Shown piece by piece: positions 1 to 8,455 of a stretch of 64,000 nt of DNA. The position numbers and the translations under genes are program-made. The stretch comes from Amantichitinum ursilacus (lineage in GTDB: Bacteria; Pseudomonadota; Gammaproteobacteria; Burkholderiales; Chitinibacteraceae). Where the stretch lies: contig NZ_LAQT01000001.1 in assembly GCF_001294205.1 (NCBI RefSeq), positions 1-64,000 of the forward strand, written 5' to 3'. The notes beneath the pieces were generated by a model. The model saw nothing but the letters and a program-made list of their open reading frames with translations. It had not been told where the DNA came from and ran no database searches. Each line of letters begins with the position of its first letter. Position 1 is the stretch's first letter.

Positions 1-5
1 GGGCT

Positions 6-269
6 GGGGAAAGCCGGGTTATCCGCTCTCACCACCGGGATGAAATTGCCGGCGTTAACGGCTACGGTTTAACGATGCGCCTCGCATAGGGTGGGTCTCG
101 ACCCACCCATCAAAGCGGCATCGCAGAGCGCGGCTGGCTCGAGTTGCGGCTGTGGATGGTGGGTCTTGACCCACCCTATAACGGTCTGCGCACTGTCATG
201 CCGGGCGGGGGAAAGCCGGGTTATCCGCTCTCACCACGGGATCAAACTGCTGGCTTCAACGGCTGCAGC
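6..269. repeat. Direct duplication around a palindromic module at the 3' end of the flavoprotein gene
   Basis: Bases 6-67 and 208-269 are near-identical over about 62 nt (both begin GGGGAAAGCCGGGTT) with one indel and scattered mismatches. The second copy contains the last codons and stop of the flavoprotein gene; the first is a decayed, non-coding copy lying beyond it. The bipalindromic module at 85-180 lies between the copies, so gene 3' end plus module looks like an old tandem duplication, 202 bp apart. The same arrangement is seen, better preserved, at 39.4-39.8 kb. Confidence 0.7.
85..180. repeat. Bipalindromic module, copy 1
   Basis: Two short hairpins in opposite orientation. The first has arms GGGTGGGTC / GACCCACCC (89-97 and 100-108); the second has arms GGTGGGTC / GACCCACC (158-165 and 168-175). 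The outer ends read CATAGGGTGGG and CCCACCCTATA, so the whole unit is also an imperfect long inverted repeat. The hairpins lack T-runs, so this is not a classic intrinsic terminator. It is one of about eight loci of the same family in the window. Confidence 0.8.
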
Positions 270-1636
270 CCATCCAGCAAGGTCGGTACCAGCTCGCTCA
301 CGGTCGGGTGGATGTGCATCGCGCGCTGCAATACGCGATAACTGGCGCCGGCGCGCATGGTGTCGATAAAGGTATGGATCGCCTCGTCGGCTTCGATGCC
401 CAGAATGCTGGCGCCGATAATGCGTTCGCTGCGTTCATCCACCAGCACCTTCATAAAGCCGGTGGTCTCACCGCGTTCGCGCGCGCGGCCCACGCGTTGC
501 ATCGGCAGCGTGGCGATCAGCGCCGGTTTGGTGGTGCGGCGCACGTCGGATTCCGACAGGCCCACGCGCGCCAGCGGGGGATCAGTAAATACCGCATACG
601 CCATGATGCGGTCGTCCACGCTGCGATGAGCGCCATCAAACAGGTTGGCCGCCACGATCTGATAGTCGTCATACGAGGTATGGGTAAACGCGCCGCGGCC
701 GTTGATGTCGCCGATCGCCCATACGCCCGGCACGCTGGTGCGCAACTGGCCATCCACCGCAATCAAGCCCTGGTGATCGGTGGGCAGATGCGCATAGCCC
801 AGGCCCAGATCATCGGTGTTAGGCGTGCGACCGGTGGCCAGCAATAGATGGCTGGCTTCCAGCACATCGGCCTCCATCCACAATTTGACGCCGCCATGGC
901 CAGTGGGCTCGACATGGCTGGGCTCCGCGCCAAAGCGGAACTGGATGCCCTCGGCGCTGAGCATGTCTTGCATCGCCAGCGCCACATCCTCATCTTCGCG
1001 CCCCAGAATGCGCTGGCCACGTACCAGCACGGTGACGCGACTGCCAAAGCGGCGAAAGATTTGTGCGAATTCCAGCGCAATGTAACTGCCGCCAATGATG
1101 ACCAGATGGCTGGGCAGATTGGTCAGTTCCAGCATGCTGCTGTTGGTGTAATAGCGGACGGTTTCCAGCCCGGCGATTTCGGGGATCAGCGGGCGCGTGC
1201 CGGTGTTGATAAAGATCTTGTCGGCGCTCAGCTGCGCGCTGATCTTGCCGTCCGCGCCAGTGACGCTGACGCTGTGCGCATCAATAAAGCGCGCGTGGCC
1301 GTTAAACACAGTGACATTGTCGGCGCTGCGCAGCCATTGCTCGACGCCCTCGCGCGAGCGGCCAATGATCTCGTCCTTGCGCGTTTTGATGGCGTCCAGA
1401 TCCACGGTAATCGAGCCCTTGATCTGCACGCCCCATTGTTCAGCGTTACGCGCCACATGCGCGGCGCGGGCGCAGGCCACATAAGCCTTGGTGGGCGTGC
1501 AGCCGACGTTAACGCAAGTGCCGCCAAACGCGCCGCGTTCGATGACCGCGGTTTTCAGGCCTTGCGCCCCCAGCTTGACCGCCAGCGGCGCGCCGCCCTG
1601 TCCGGTACCGATTACGATGGCGTCAAATGGGGTCAT
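242..1636 (-). CDS. FAD-dependent pyridine nucleotide-disulfide oxidoreductase (mercuric reductase-like, no HMA domain)
   Basis: A 464-residue class I flavoprotein disulfide reductase. Seen: the N-terminal FAD-binding GTGQGG (10-15), the redox pair in GGTCVNVGCTPTK (Cys41/Cys46), a central NAD(P)H-binding fold (VIIGGSYIALEFA), the second FAD motif AIGDINGRG, and a C-terminal dimerisation domain ending MHIHPTVSELVP. The family includes MerA, dihydrolipoamide and glutathione reductases. The GCTPTK variant, the lack of an N-terminal heavy-metal domain and the lack of a C-terminal Cys-Cys argue against true mercuric reductase, so the electron acceptor is unknown. The start chosen is the ATG at 1636, where homology begins; an in-frame upstream ATG at 1696 would add 20 unrelated residues. 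The gene stands alone, with its 3' end in a duplicated repeat region. Confidence 0.88.
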   Translation of the reverse strand: MTPFDAIVIGTGQGGAPLAVKLGAQGLKTAVIERGAFGGTCVNVGCTPTKAYVACARAAHVARNAEQWGVQIKGSITVDLDAIKTRKDEIIGRSREGVEQWLRSADNVTVFNGHARFIDAHSVSVTGADGKISAQLSADKIFINTGTRPLIPEIAGLETVRYYTNSSMLELTNLPSHLVIIGGSYIALEFAQIFRRFGSRVTVLVRGQRILGREDEDVALAMQDMLSAEGIQFRFGAEPSHVEPTGHGGVKLWMEADVLEASHLLLATGRTPNTDDLGLGYAHLPTDHQGLIAVDGQLRTSVPGVWAIGDINGRGAFTHTSYDDYQIVAANLFDGAHRSVDDRIMAYAVFTDPPLARVGLSESDVRRTTKPALIATLPMQRVGRARERGETTGFMKVLVDERSERIIGASILGIEADEAIHTFIDTMRAGASYRVLQRAMHIHPTVSELVPTLLDGLQPLKPAV

Positions 1637-1818
1637 GGCGGGCTCTTGAGTGGCGTTGGAAGTCCTTATCTTAGTCTGCTGCACCGCACATGCCATCGGT
1701 CGGAAGGGCCCCGTTTGTAAAACTGCGACTTCAGGTTAAAAAATGCTACGGCAAGTAGCTGTAAACGTTGAAGTATTTGCATACACTAGCATTCAGGGCA
1801 GACACAGGCGGAAGCGCA

Positions 1819-1947
1819 ATGGGCGGCGTATTGCATAACCCGGCACGGTCGGGCGTTTGGGGCAAAGTGGCGGCATTTGTGTTGTATTGCGTGGCAACCG
1901 GCCTGCTGGTGCTGCCCGCGCTGGAACAACTGGGAATGCTGTCCTAG
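1819..1947 (+). CDS. Possible 42-residue single-pass membrane peptide
   Basis: A short ORF begins ATG at 1819 behind a purine-rich GGCGGAAG and encodes MGGVLHNPARSGVWGK followed by one hydrophobic stretch (residues about 17-36, rich in A, V, L, C) and a short tail. It is not recognised as any family. Its stop TAG shares the CTAG at 1944-1947 with the stop of the convergent regulator gene, so the two genes end on the same four bases. Small membrane peptides of this type are common but often missed. Support is the ribosome site, the coherent hydrophobic segment and the exact abutment; there is no homology evidence. Confidence 0.35.
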   Translation: MGGVLHNPARSGVWGKVAAFVLYCVATGLLVLPALEQLGMLS

Positions 1948-2924
1948 GCGGCGGCGGGTCGGGCGGACGGGGCCGAGAACGCCGCGCGATAATCGGCTGG
2001 CGACACGCCGATGCGACGCACCAACACTCGTCGCATCAGCTCGGCGCTGCTAAAGCCGCAATCGTAGGCCACCACTTTTAACGGCGCGGCGGTGGTTTCC
2101 AGCAAGCTGCGCGCCAGATCAACACGCGAGCGTTCGACAAATTCATTGGGCGTAATGCCCGTTTCCTGCACAAACACCCGGGCGAAATTGCGCGCGCTCA
2201 TGCCGGCTGCGTCCGCCAGTTGCTCCACGCTGATGCGCTGATTGATGTGCGCCAGCACATAGGCCTGCGCCTTGCCCGAAGCGGTGGCCAGATCGGGCCG
2301 CGCGCTTACGTACGGACTGAATTGCGATTGCCCGCCGCGCCGCTGGGTAAACACCACCAGCCGCTTGGCCACGGCCAGCGCCACATCCGCGCCGTGGTCT
2401 TCCGCGACCAGCGCCAAGGTCAGATCAATGCCTGCGGTAACGCCGGCCGAAGTAAACAACTTGCCATCACGGATATAAATGCGATCCAGCTCCACGCGCG
2501 CTTGCGGATATTGCGCGGCCAGCCGCGGCGCGTTCTGCCAATGCGTGGTGACATGCCGGCCCGCCAGCAAACCGGCGTGCGCCAGCGCAAATGCGCCGGT
2601 ACACACCGAGCCAAAGCGCGCACAAACCTGCGCCGCATCCATCAGAAAGCCCGACAACGCGGCGTCGGGCGCGCGCTCGGGCAGTGCCGGGCCACCGGCC
2701 ACCAGCACCGTGTCAAAGCCCGCCGCGCCTTGCGCAAAAGTCTGATCAGGCAACAAACGCGAACCGTTGGAGGCGCGCACCGGCGCTGGCGTCGCCGCCA
2801 CCAGGCGTACGCGATAGGCCGCATCGGCATCAATAAACGTATTGGCCTCGTCAAACACATCCATCGGCCCGGCCACATCCAGTAACTGCACGCCGGGGAA
2901 GATTGCAATCGCGATATGACGCAT
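1944..2924 (-). CDS. GlxA-family transcriptional regulator (DJ-1/PfpI domain + AraC HTH)
   Basis: A 326-residue regulator. Residues about 4-165 form a DJ-1/PfpI glutaminase-like sensor domain beginning RHIAIAIFPGVQLLDVAGP, with the elbow Cys in GSVCTGAFALA. The C-terminal third is an AraC-type double HTH (INQRISVEQLADAAGMSAR ... VAYDCGFSSAELMRR). GlxA-type proteins sense small metabolites, often nitrogen compounds, and act as transcription factors. The start at 2924 is where the PfpI fold begins; the frame stays open upstream across the neighbouring gene, but that part is antisense shadow. It is divergent from the HD-domain gene starting at 3066, which it probably controls. Confidence 0.9.
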   Translation of the reverse strand: MRHIAIAIFPGVQLLDVAGPMDVFDEANTFIDADAAYRVRLVAATPAPVRASNGSRLLPDQTFAQGAAGFDTVLVAGGPALPERAPDAALSGFLMDAAQVCARFGSVCTGAFALAHAGLLAGRHVTTHWQNAPRLAAQYPQARVELDRIYIRDGKLFTSAGVTAGIDLTLALVAEDHGADVALAVAKRLVVFTQRRGGQSQFSPYVSARPDLATASGKAQAYVLAHINQRISVEQLADAAGMSARNFARVFVQETGITPNEFVERSRVDLARSLLETTAAPLKVVAYDCGFSSAELMRRVLVRRIGVSPADYRAAFSAPSARPAAA

Positions 2925-3065
2925 GCGAGGCCCTTGTTTTAACAGTGTTTTGTGGCGTTGGCAGAAAGCGGCGTATGCATGGCAGCCTGCGGCGTATCGC
3001 CCGCATTGTTGCACGCTGCGCCGGTCTCTAAAGTGGCTGCATACCTTAACGCAGAGCGCCTCACC

Positions 3066-3737
3066 ATGAAAACCGTCGCCGGTATCCTGATCCCCGATAG
3101 CCAGATGGCTCGCGCCGCCACCCAGTTGGTGCGCGATACCGAATCCGATTTGCTGTTCCACCATTCCAGCCGCGTGTTTCTGTTTGGCGCGCTGGCCGGG
3201 CAGCGCAAGCAACTGCGGTTTGATAGCGAGCTGCTGTACATCGGCGCCATGTTCCACGACATGGGCCTGCAAGCACCCTACAGCAGCCCGCATGATCGTT
3301 TTGAAGTCGACGGCGCCAACGCAGCGCGCGACTTTTTGCGTGGCTATCACATCGATGAAGCCGACATCGACCAAGTGTGGGATGCCATCGCCTTGCACAC
3401 CACGCCCGGCATTCCGCAGCACAAAAAACCAGTGGTGGCGCTGGTGACGGCGGGTGTGGAAATGGACGTGCTGGGCCTGGATTACGACGGCTTCAGCGCC
3501 GCCGAACGCAACGCGGTCATCGCCGTGCACCCGCGTGAATCCCACTTTAAAGAAGGCATCATCGACGCGTTTGCCCAAGGCACCAAACACAAGCCGGAAA
3601 GTACCTTCGGCAACGTCAAAGCCGACGTGCTGGCGCTGAAAGACCCGGGCTACAAACGGGTTAATTTCTGCAGCCTGATCCTGGGTTCGGCGTGGAATGA
3701 CGCGCATGTGCATGGGCCGGCCTGCACGCACGCCTGA
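3066..3737 (+). CDS. HD-domain phosphohydrolase-fold protein, cyanamide-hydratase-like
   Basis: A 223-residue protein with an HD metal-binding fold: the first His in LLFHHSSRVF (32/33), the HD pair in MFHDMGL (His64-Asp65), and further acidic and His residues in the helices that follow (DAIALHTTPGI). The layout and the sequence around GLQAPYSSPHDRFEVDGANAAR resemble bacterial relatives of fungal cyanamide hydratase (Ddi2/3), which hydrates nitriles or cyanamide with a metal ion, but the substrate here is not shown. The start at 3066 has a weak ribosome site; an upstream in-frame start at 2952 would add unrelated residues. The divergent GlxA-type regulator suggests induction by a small molecule. 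Confidence 0.75.
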   Translation: MKTVAGILIPDSQMARAATQLVRDTESDLLFHHSSRVFLFGALAGQRKQLRFDSELLYIGAMFHDMGLQAPYSSPHDRFEVDGANAARDFLRGYHIDEADIDQVWDAIALHTTPGIPQHKKPVVALVTAGVEMDVLGLDYDGFSAAERNAVIAVHPRESHFKEGIIDAFAQGTKHKPESTFGNVKADVLALKDPGYKRVNFCSLILGSAWNDAHVHGPACTHA

Positions 3738-3865
3738 CACGGCGTTGAAACCACATCCGACCAGCGCGGTTTGACGCCGCCCCGCTGCGCCCGTACCGTC
3801 ATCCAGTTAAAAAATGCCCGCCGCGCTCACAAGGCGCGCGGGCAACAAACCAAACTGGAGACCCC

Positions 3866-5629
3866 ATGCATCTACGCGCTACCTGGGCGGCTGTGCCGCT
3901 GGCAATTTCGTTAGGCTTGACCACGGCCACTGCGGTCCACGCCGCCATTCCGGACTGGGTGGCGCAGAGCAATGCGCTGGCCATGCCGGTAATGCAGATT
4001 CCGGCTAAATACGAGCCCGAAACCGTATCGAGTTTTGGTCAGGAAGAATTCGATACTGAAGTGGTCGATCTAAAGCCCAAGGTGTATGAACGCCGCCGCG
4101 CCGATAGCGAAAAAGTGCTGGCGCAATTGCTGGTCGAGCAAAAAACCACGCTGCCGCCCAAAGTGCGCCAGGATCTGGAAATTACGCTGGATGCGGTGCA
4201 TCGCAATATGGATACGCAACAGCTGGAACATGATTTATTGCTCGACTATATCGACGTGCCTAAAACCGTCTGGTTTGGTCTGGATACCTTGCTGGAACCG
4301 CGCAATAAAGCGGATCGGCAACGCCGTGCATTGCAACGGCTAAACCGTTATGCCGGTCTGGAAAAGGGTTATACGCCGCTGGTGGATCTGGCCCGCGCCC
4401 GCACCGAAGAAAATATCCAACGTGCGGGGGTGACCGGCCCGTATATCGAAGATTTAAACCAGCAACTCGACAATATTGATGTGATGCTCGATGGCATCAA
4501 AGAGGATTTCACCAAAGCCGGATTAACGGGGTGGGAACAGCCATTTGCCGTGCTCAGCCAGCAATTGCATGCCTATGGCGATTGGGCGCGCAAAACGCTC
4601 ACGCCGCTGGCGCGTAAAACACCACGCCCACCGGCGGCCATCTACGCCAATGATTTGCGCAATTACGGCGTGAGCATTAGCCCGGATGAATTGATCCTGC
4701 GGGCCGGCGCTGATTATCAAGAAGTAAAAGACAGCATGCGCGCAGTGGCCGCGCGGCTGGCCGAGCAGCGCAATTACAAATCTGCCGATTATCACGATGT
4801 GATCCGCGAGCTTAAAAAGCAGCAAGTGCCGGCAGCCGAAATGCTGCCGCATTACCGCGATACGCTGGCGCAAATCGAAGCGATTATCCGGCGTGAACAT
4901 CTGATTACCTTGCCCAATCGCGCCGCGCATATCCGGCCCGCCACTGATGCGGAATCGGCCAGCGTGGGCTCGCCATTCATGAACCCGCCGCGCCTGTTGG
5001 GCAATACCGGCGAATACGGCGAATTCGTGATTACCACGTCCAATCCGCATGCCAAATCGGACGCCAAAATGGATGACGATACCCATGTGGCCGCCTCGTG
5101 GACTTTAACCGCGCATGAAGCGCGACCCGGTCACGAATTGCAGTATTCGTCGATGGTGGAGCAGGGCGTGTCGATTCCGCGTGCCATCTTTGCCGAGAAC
5201 AGCGCCAATGTGGAAGGTTGGGCGGTGTATTGCGAGGCGATGATCGAACCGTATATGCCGCTGGATGCACAATTGATTTCGTTGCAAAACCGCCTGATGC
5301 GCGTGGCGCGCGCATTTCTCGATCCCATGATCAATACCGGCCGTATTACCCCGGAAGAAGCCAAACAAGTATTGATGAACGATGTGGTGCTATCCGAGCC
5401 GTTGGCGCAATCAGAAATCGACCGTTACGCCTTTAACAGCCCCGGCCAGGCCACCGCGTATTACTTCGGTTATACCAATCTGCGTAGCCTGCTGACGCAA
5501 ACGCAATTGGTGCTGGGATCAAAGTTTAAATTGCAGGCATTTAATGACTTTGTGATCAAACAAGGCTTGCTGCCGCCCGAATTGATGCGCAAAGCAGTAA
5601 TGGAAGAATTCGTGCCGTCGCAACAATAA
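3866..5629 (+). CDS. DUF885 family secreted metallopeptidase-like protein
   Basis: A 587-residue exported protein. Residues 1-26 are a signal peptide (MHLRATWAAVPLAISLGL, then VHA before AIPDW). The DUF885 signature is the zinc-binding HEARPGHELQYS near residue 415, followed about 30 residues later by FAENSANVEGWAVYCE, whose Glu supplies the third ligand. The rest is helical with many charged residues, as expected of this gluzincin-like family. Members are assumed to be periplasmic peptidases, and some are linked to cell-wall or peptide turnover. It stands alone, preceded by CTGGAGACCCC as ribosome site and followed by a strong bidirectional terminator. Confidence 0.88.
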   Translation: MHLRATWAAVPLAISLGLTTATAVHAAIPDWVAQSNALAMPVMQIPAKYEPETVSSFGQEEFDTEVVDLKPKVYERRRADSEKVLAQLLVEQKTTLPPKVRQDLEITLDAVHRNMDTQQLEHDLLLDYIDVPKTVWFGLDTLLEPRNKADRQRRALQRLNRYAGLEKGYTPLVDLARARTEENIQRAGVTGPYIEDLNQQLDNIDVMLDGIKEDFTKAGLTGWEQPFAVLSQQLHAYGDWARKTLTPLARKTPRPPAAIYANDLRNYGVSISPDELILRAGADYQEVKDSMRAVAARLAEQRNYKSADYHDVIRELKKQQVPAAEMLPHYRDTLAQIEAIIRREHLITLPNRAAHIRPATDAESASVGSPFMNPPRLLGNTGEYGEFVITTSNPHAKSDAKMDDDTHVAASWTLTAHEARPGHELQYSSMVEQGVSIPRAIFAENSANVEGWAVYCEAMIEPYMPLDAQLISLQNRLMRVARAFLDPMINTGRITPEEAKQVLMNDVVLSEPLAQSEIDRYAFNSPGQATAYYFGYTNLRSLLTQTQLVLGSKFKLQAFNDFVIKQGLLPPELMRKAVMEEFVPSQQ

Positions 5630-5651
5630 GCCGCAGGTTTGCGGTGGATGC

Positions 5652-5688
5652 AAACAGGGCGATTGCGTGCAGCAATCGCCCTGTTTTA
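5652..5688. terminator. Bidirectional intrinsic terminator
   Basis: A perfect 15-bp stem (5652-5666 with 5672-5686; arms AAACAGGGCGATTGC / GCAATCGCCCTGTTT) closes a 5-nt loop and runs into TTTT on the plus strand and into the matching A-run for the minus strand. It sits between the convergent DUF885 and GST genes and can stop both. Confidence 0.92.
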
Positions 5689-5704
5689 TGGCGCGCTGGC
5701 GCGC

Positions 5705-6412
5705 TTATTGCGGCTTGATATTCGCCGCAGTCTGGCCAAACAGAACCTTGCGTTCGTCGTCCGAAAGCTGCACCGCGCCAGGCGCAGGTTTGGCCACATC
5801 CTTGTACGCGCGTTGCGTGGCCGGGCGCGCTTGGATGGTGTTAAACCAACGCAGCAGATTGGGGAAATCTTCGAGCTTTTGATTGTGCGTTTCGTGCGGC
5901 ACGATCCACGGATACGCGGCCATATCGGCAATCGAATATTCGCTGCCCGCAATAAAATCCCGACCTTCCAGTTGTTTGTTCAGCACGCCGTACAAACGAT
6001 TGGTTTCTTTCTCGTAACGCTCAATCGCATAGGGCACACGCTCGGGCGCATAACGGTTGAAGTGACCATTCTGTCCCGCCATCGGGCCCAATCCCGCCAT
6101 TTGCCAGAACAACCATTTCAGCACTTCATATTTGGCGCGTGTTTCCGTCGGCAAAAATTGACCGGTTTTCTCGGCCAGATATTGCAACATCGCACCCGAT
6201 TCAAACAACGCAATCGGCGCGCCGCCATCCGCGGGCGCATGGTCAACCAAGGCCGGCATGCGATTGTTGGGCGAAATTGCCAGAAATTCCGGGGTAAATT
6301 GCTCACCTTTGCCGATATTGACCAGATGCAGCGTGTAGGGCAGACCGGTTTCCTCAAGAAACAACGTCAATTTCAGGCCGTTGGGCGTGGGCCAGTAATA
6401 AAGATCGATCAT
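5705..6412 (-). CDS. Glutathione S-transferase, YfcG/Nu-like class
   Basis: A 235-residue GST. The thioredoxin-fold N-terminus reads MIDLYYWPTPNGLKLTLFLEE, followed by ISPNNRMPALVD (cis-Pro loop) and the glutathione-binding FESGAMLQYLAEKTG; the C-terminal helical domain contains FIAGSEYSIADMAAYPWI. The PNG at the active-site turn instead of Tyr/Ser/Cys is typical of bacterial YfcG/YghU-like GSTs, which act as glutathione-dependent disulfide oxidoreductases. The start at 6412 is the first residue of the fold; the frame is open further upstream without homology. It may be read after the upstream ATPase/TOPRIM pair but is 138 bp away. Confidence 0.9.
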   Translation of the reverse strand: MIDLYYWPTPNGLKLTLFLEETGLPYTLHLVNIGKGEQFTPEFLAISPNNRMPALVDHAPADGGAPIALFESGAMLQYLAEKTGQFLPTETRAKYEVLKWLFWQMAGLGPMAGQNGHFNRYAPERVPYAIERYEKETNRLYGVLNKQLEGRDFIAGSEYSIADMAAYPWIVPHETHNQKLEDFPNLLRWFNTIQARPATQRAYKDVAKPAPGAVQLSDDERKVLFGQTAANIKPQ

Positions 6413-6550
6413 GGAAAGGCTCCGTGGCTGGGAATGCGGGGTCGGTGATGAGGACAGCATCGTGGAAGCAGACCGCGTGCGTTGCGCGCGTCGCTGGGCA
6501 AACTGTGCGGGCGGCGGGCTGGATATCAAGCGGGCCAGTCGTTTGATCGT

Positions 6551-7060
6551 TCAGGCCACGCCGAAATGTCGCAGTACCTCGGCGAGCTGTGGGATGCGAT
6601 CTTTTGCCTCCAATATCCGCCTTTGCGTCAACATAGCGGCGTAGGTTTCCACTTCCATCAAACTGGCTTTCGTGACGGCTTGCATCGCAATTTTGCAAGC
6701 GTTGCTATTAGCCGGAACACGGCGTTGAAGCAAGGTTAGCAACAGGGCTTCAATACATTGGTCAATGACGATTAAAGACCAGCCCTTGGCCAGGATTTCT
6801 TGTTTTATGGCGAGCGGCGCATCAACATCGCCATCGTAGACCACCACGCGATGGGTATATTCGCCGGGCTCCCTCAACGCGGTCCGGCAAACGTGCAGAC
6901 CGCCCATTCCGCCAGCGTCTTTGATGGTGATTTTCGGACCCGCCGCCGCGTGGCCCTGCGACATGAACATTTGCCGAAGAAACTTGAAGAACGCCTCATC
7001 AGTGCGGCCTTCACAAATGATCAATATGGTTTCTCGCTGCTTGACCACTTTCCGGATCAT
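6551..7060 (-). CDS. Compact RloB-like TOPRIM-type protein, partner of the upstream AAA ATPase
   Basis: A 169-residue protein with TOPRIM-like acidic motifs: Glu17 in IICEGRTDEAFFKFL, and Asp76/Asp78/Asp80 in VVVYDGDVD. CIEALLLTLL (102-111) matches the position of the cysteine/glutamate helix seen in RloB-type proteins. TOPRIM folds of this kind form the nuclease or effector half of ATPase-plus-TOPRIM defence pairs (RloAB, AbiL, PARIS, OLD-like). Its ATG overlaps the ATPase stop by one base (TAATG), implying translational coupling. At 169 residues it is shorter than typical RloB or AriB proteins. The effector role is inference; the fold call rests on the motifs. Confidence 0.68.
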   Translation of the reverse strand: MIRKVVKQRETILIICEGRTDEAFFKFLRQMFMSQGHAAAGPKITIKDAGGMGGLHVCRTALREPGEYTHRVVVYDGDVDAPLAIKQEILAKGWSLIVIDQCIEALLLTLLQRRVPANSNACKIAMQAVTKASLMEVETYAAMLTQRRILEAKDRIPQLAEVLRHFGVA

Positions 7061-8229
7061 TAAAAAATCTCCGGAATGGCGCCATACGCTCCCGCAATAT
7101 ACTTGCCCATAAAATTGTCACGGGAGTGAACGCCCTCGACTTGGGAAAGCGCATAAGTTTCAGTGGCATGGTCGTGTTTTTCCACCAGGGTAATCTGGCC
7201 TTTGTGCAGCCGGTTCATCAGTTCGATGGCATGCGTCGCAATGATCAGCTGCGCGTTATGCGGATTAAATTCCTTGCTCAAAAACAATTTAAACAACGCT
7301 TCAAGCATAACCGGATGTAAATCGTCTTCGATCTCGTCCAGCAGAATCAGCGAGCTGTCTTTGATTGCATTGAGCAGAACCCCCAGCAAGCCAAACAATC
7401 GCTTTGTGCCACTTGATTCCGCATACACCGACAGGTTTTTAACCTTGTTGCCCTGCTTGTGCACAAAGTAGGGTATCCAGATACCTGAGGTGCCGGTTTC
7501 CAGCAATTGAATGTCGTCGATGCAGATGTCAAATCGTTTTAAAACTGACAATACGGCGGGCACCAATTCGGGATCGCCCGCTAGAATCTCTGCCGAGCGT
7601 TCGATCAAAAAATCACCGGGTAATTTAGCTTTTTCACCCGCCGGATACATATTGCCCGACCAGGCACCCAGCTCAAGTTGGGTATGCAATACCTCCATTC
7701 CACCTTCATTGTGTTGGCGCAGCCACGCCAGCAAAGAGCAATTTTTGCGCACCAGGCGCGCGCTTTTTGCATTAATGCCCTGAATAAAATAGCTAGCGGT
7801 GGTTTCGTCCCAATCGCGACTGAATATCCGGCTAAACAATCGACTTGTTTTCTTTTTCAGACTCTCTAAGACAACTTGCTCTGGAGTGACCGCCAGCTGG
7901 TATTCATAGATTTCGCCATCAGACTCAAAGGTGATGCGGAATTCGCTGATGTCAGACTGGCTGAACATATGCGGCTCAAAGCCGGTCGGTGCGTCCGGAG
8001 CCAACGAAAACGACATCAGCGTGAAATAAGACAGCGCATTGAGCGCATGCAGAATATTGGTTTTGCCCGACGCGTTGGCGCCTACCAACAATTGCGCCTT
8101 GGATAATCGCTGGCCACTGGGCGCGATAAAAGATGTGTTGTCGTCGCCTTGGCCAGGCGTCACGCGCAGGTCGATTTCCAGCGCTTCCTTGATGGACAGA
8201 TAGTTTGAGATCGAGAACCGATGAATCAT
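7060..8229 (-). CDS. AAA15/AAA21-type ATPase, RloA-like, probable defence system sensor
   Basis: A 389-residue ABC-like ATPase beginning MIHRFSISNYLSIKEALEIDL, the usual start of AAA15/RecF-like proteins. Seen: Walker A GANASGKT (50-57), Walker B SLILLDEIEDDLHP (Asp298/Glu299), and a switch motif IATHAIELMN near 330. There is no long coiled coil. Such ATPases pair with TOPRIM proteins in RloAB, AbiL, PARIS and OLD-type anti-phage systems, and the next gene here is just such a protein. Both genes appear visibly less GC-rich than their neighbours, suggesting transfer. The upstream 230 bp is AT-rich and shared with the divergent ABC transporter gene. Confidence 0.82.
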   Translation of the reverse strand: MIHRFSISNYLSIKEALEIDLRVTPGQGDDNTSFIAPSGQRLSKAQLLVGANASGKTNILHALNALSYFTLMSFSLAPDAPTGFEPHMFSQSDISEFRITFESDGEIYEYQLAVTPEQVVLESLKKKTSRLFSRIFSRDWDETTASYFIQGINAKSARLVRKNCSLLAWLRQHNEGGMEVLHTQLELGAWSGNMYPAGEKAKLPGDFLIERSAEILAGDPELVPAVLSVLKRFDICIDDIQLLETGTSGIWIPYFVHKQGNKVKNLSVYAESSGTKRLFGLLGVLLNAIKDSSLILLDEIEDDLHPVMLEALFKLFLSKEFNPHNAQLIIATHAIELMNRLHKGQITLVEKHDHATETYALSQVEGVHSRDNFMGKYIAGAYGAIPEIF

Positions 8230-8455
8230 GGCCTGCTCCGGATAAAAATGCTTTTTTATGCTTAATTGTGTCGAGCATAGCCTCCGTGGCGCGCTGCAGC
8301 AAGCACGGGTCAGGCAGAAATTTATCGGTAGGCAATCTATAAATAAGATAAAAATCTATAAAGATAAATTTATATAATTTGTAAGTTTATAAGAAAAGCC
8401 TCACGATCGCTTCCTGTTTGCACTTCCAAACCCCACCGCACAGGAAAAAACGATC
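8230..8455. promoter_or_regulatory. AT-rich divergent promoter region
   Basis: Between the divergent ATPase and binding-protein genes lies a strongly AT-rich stretch (about 8325-8395, with ATAAATTTATATAATTTG and similar) in otherwise GC-rich DNA. It plausibly carries promoters for both directions. I cannot assign a single -35/-10 pair with confidence. Confidence 0.4.

Noticed and set aside
1944-3740. A 598-codon open frame on the minus strand covering both the GlxA-type regulator and the HD-domain gene.
   Set aside because: Only the part from 2924 down has family features; the rest is antisense to the HD-domain gene.
3809-3843. GC-rich hairpin preceded by AAAAAA, which would be an intrinsic terminator on the minus strand.
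   Set aside because: No minus-strand gene lies upstream of it; it is more likely in the 5' leader of the DUF885 gene.
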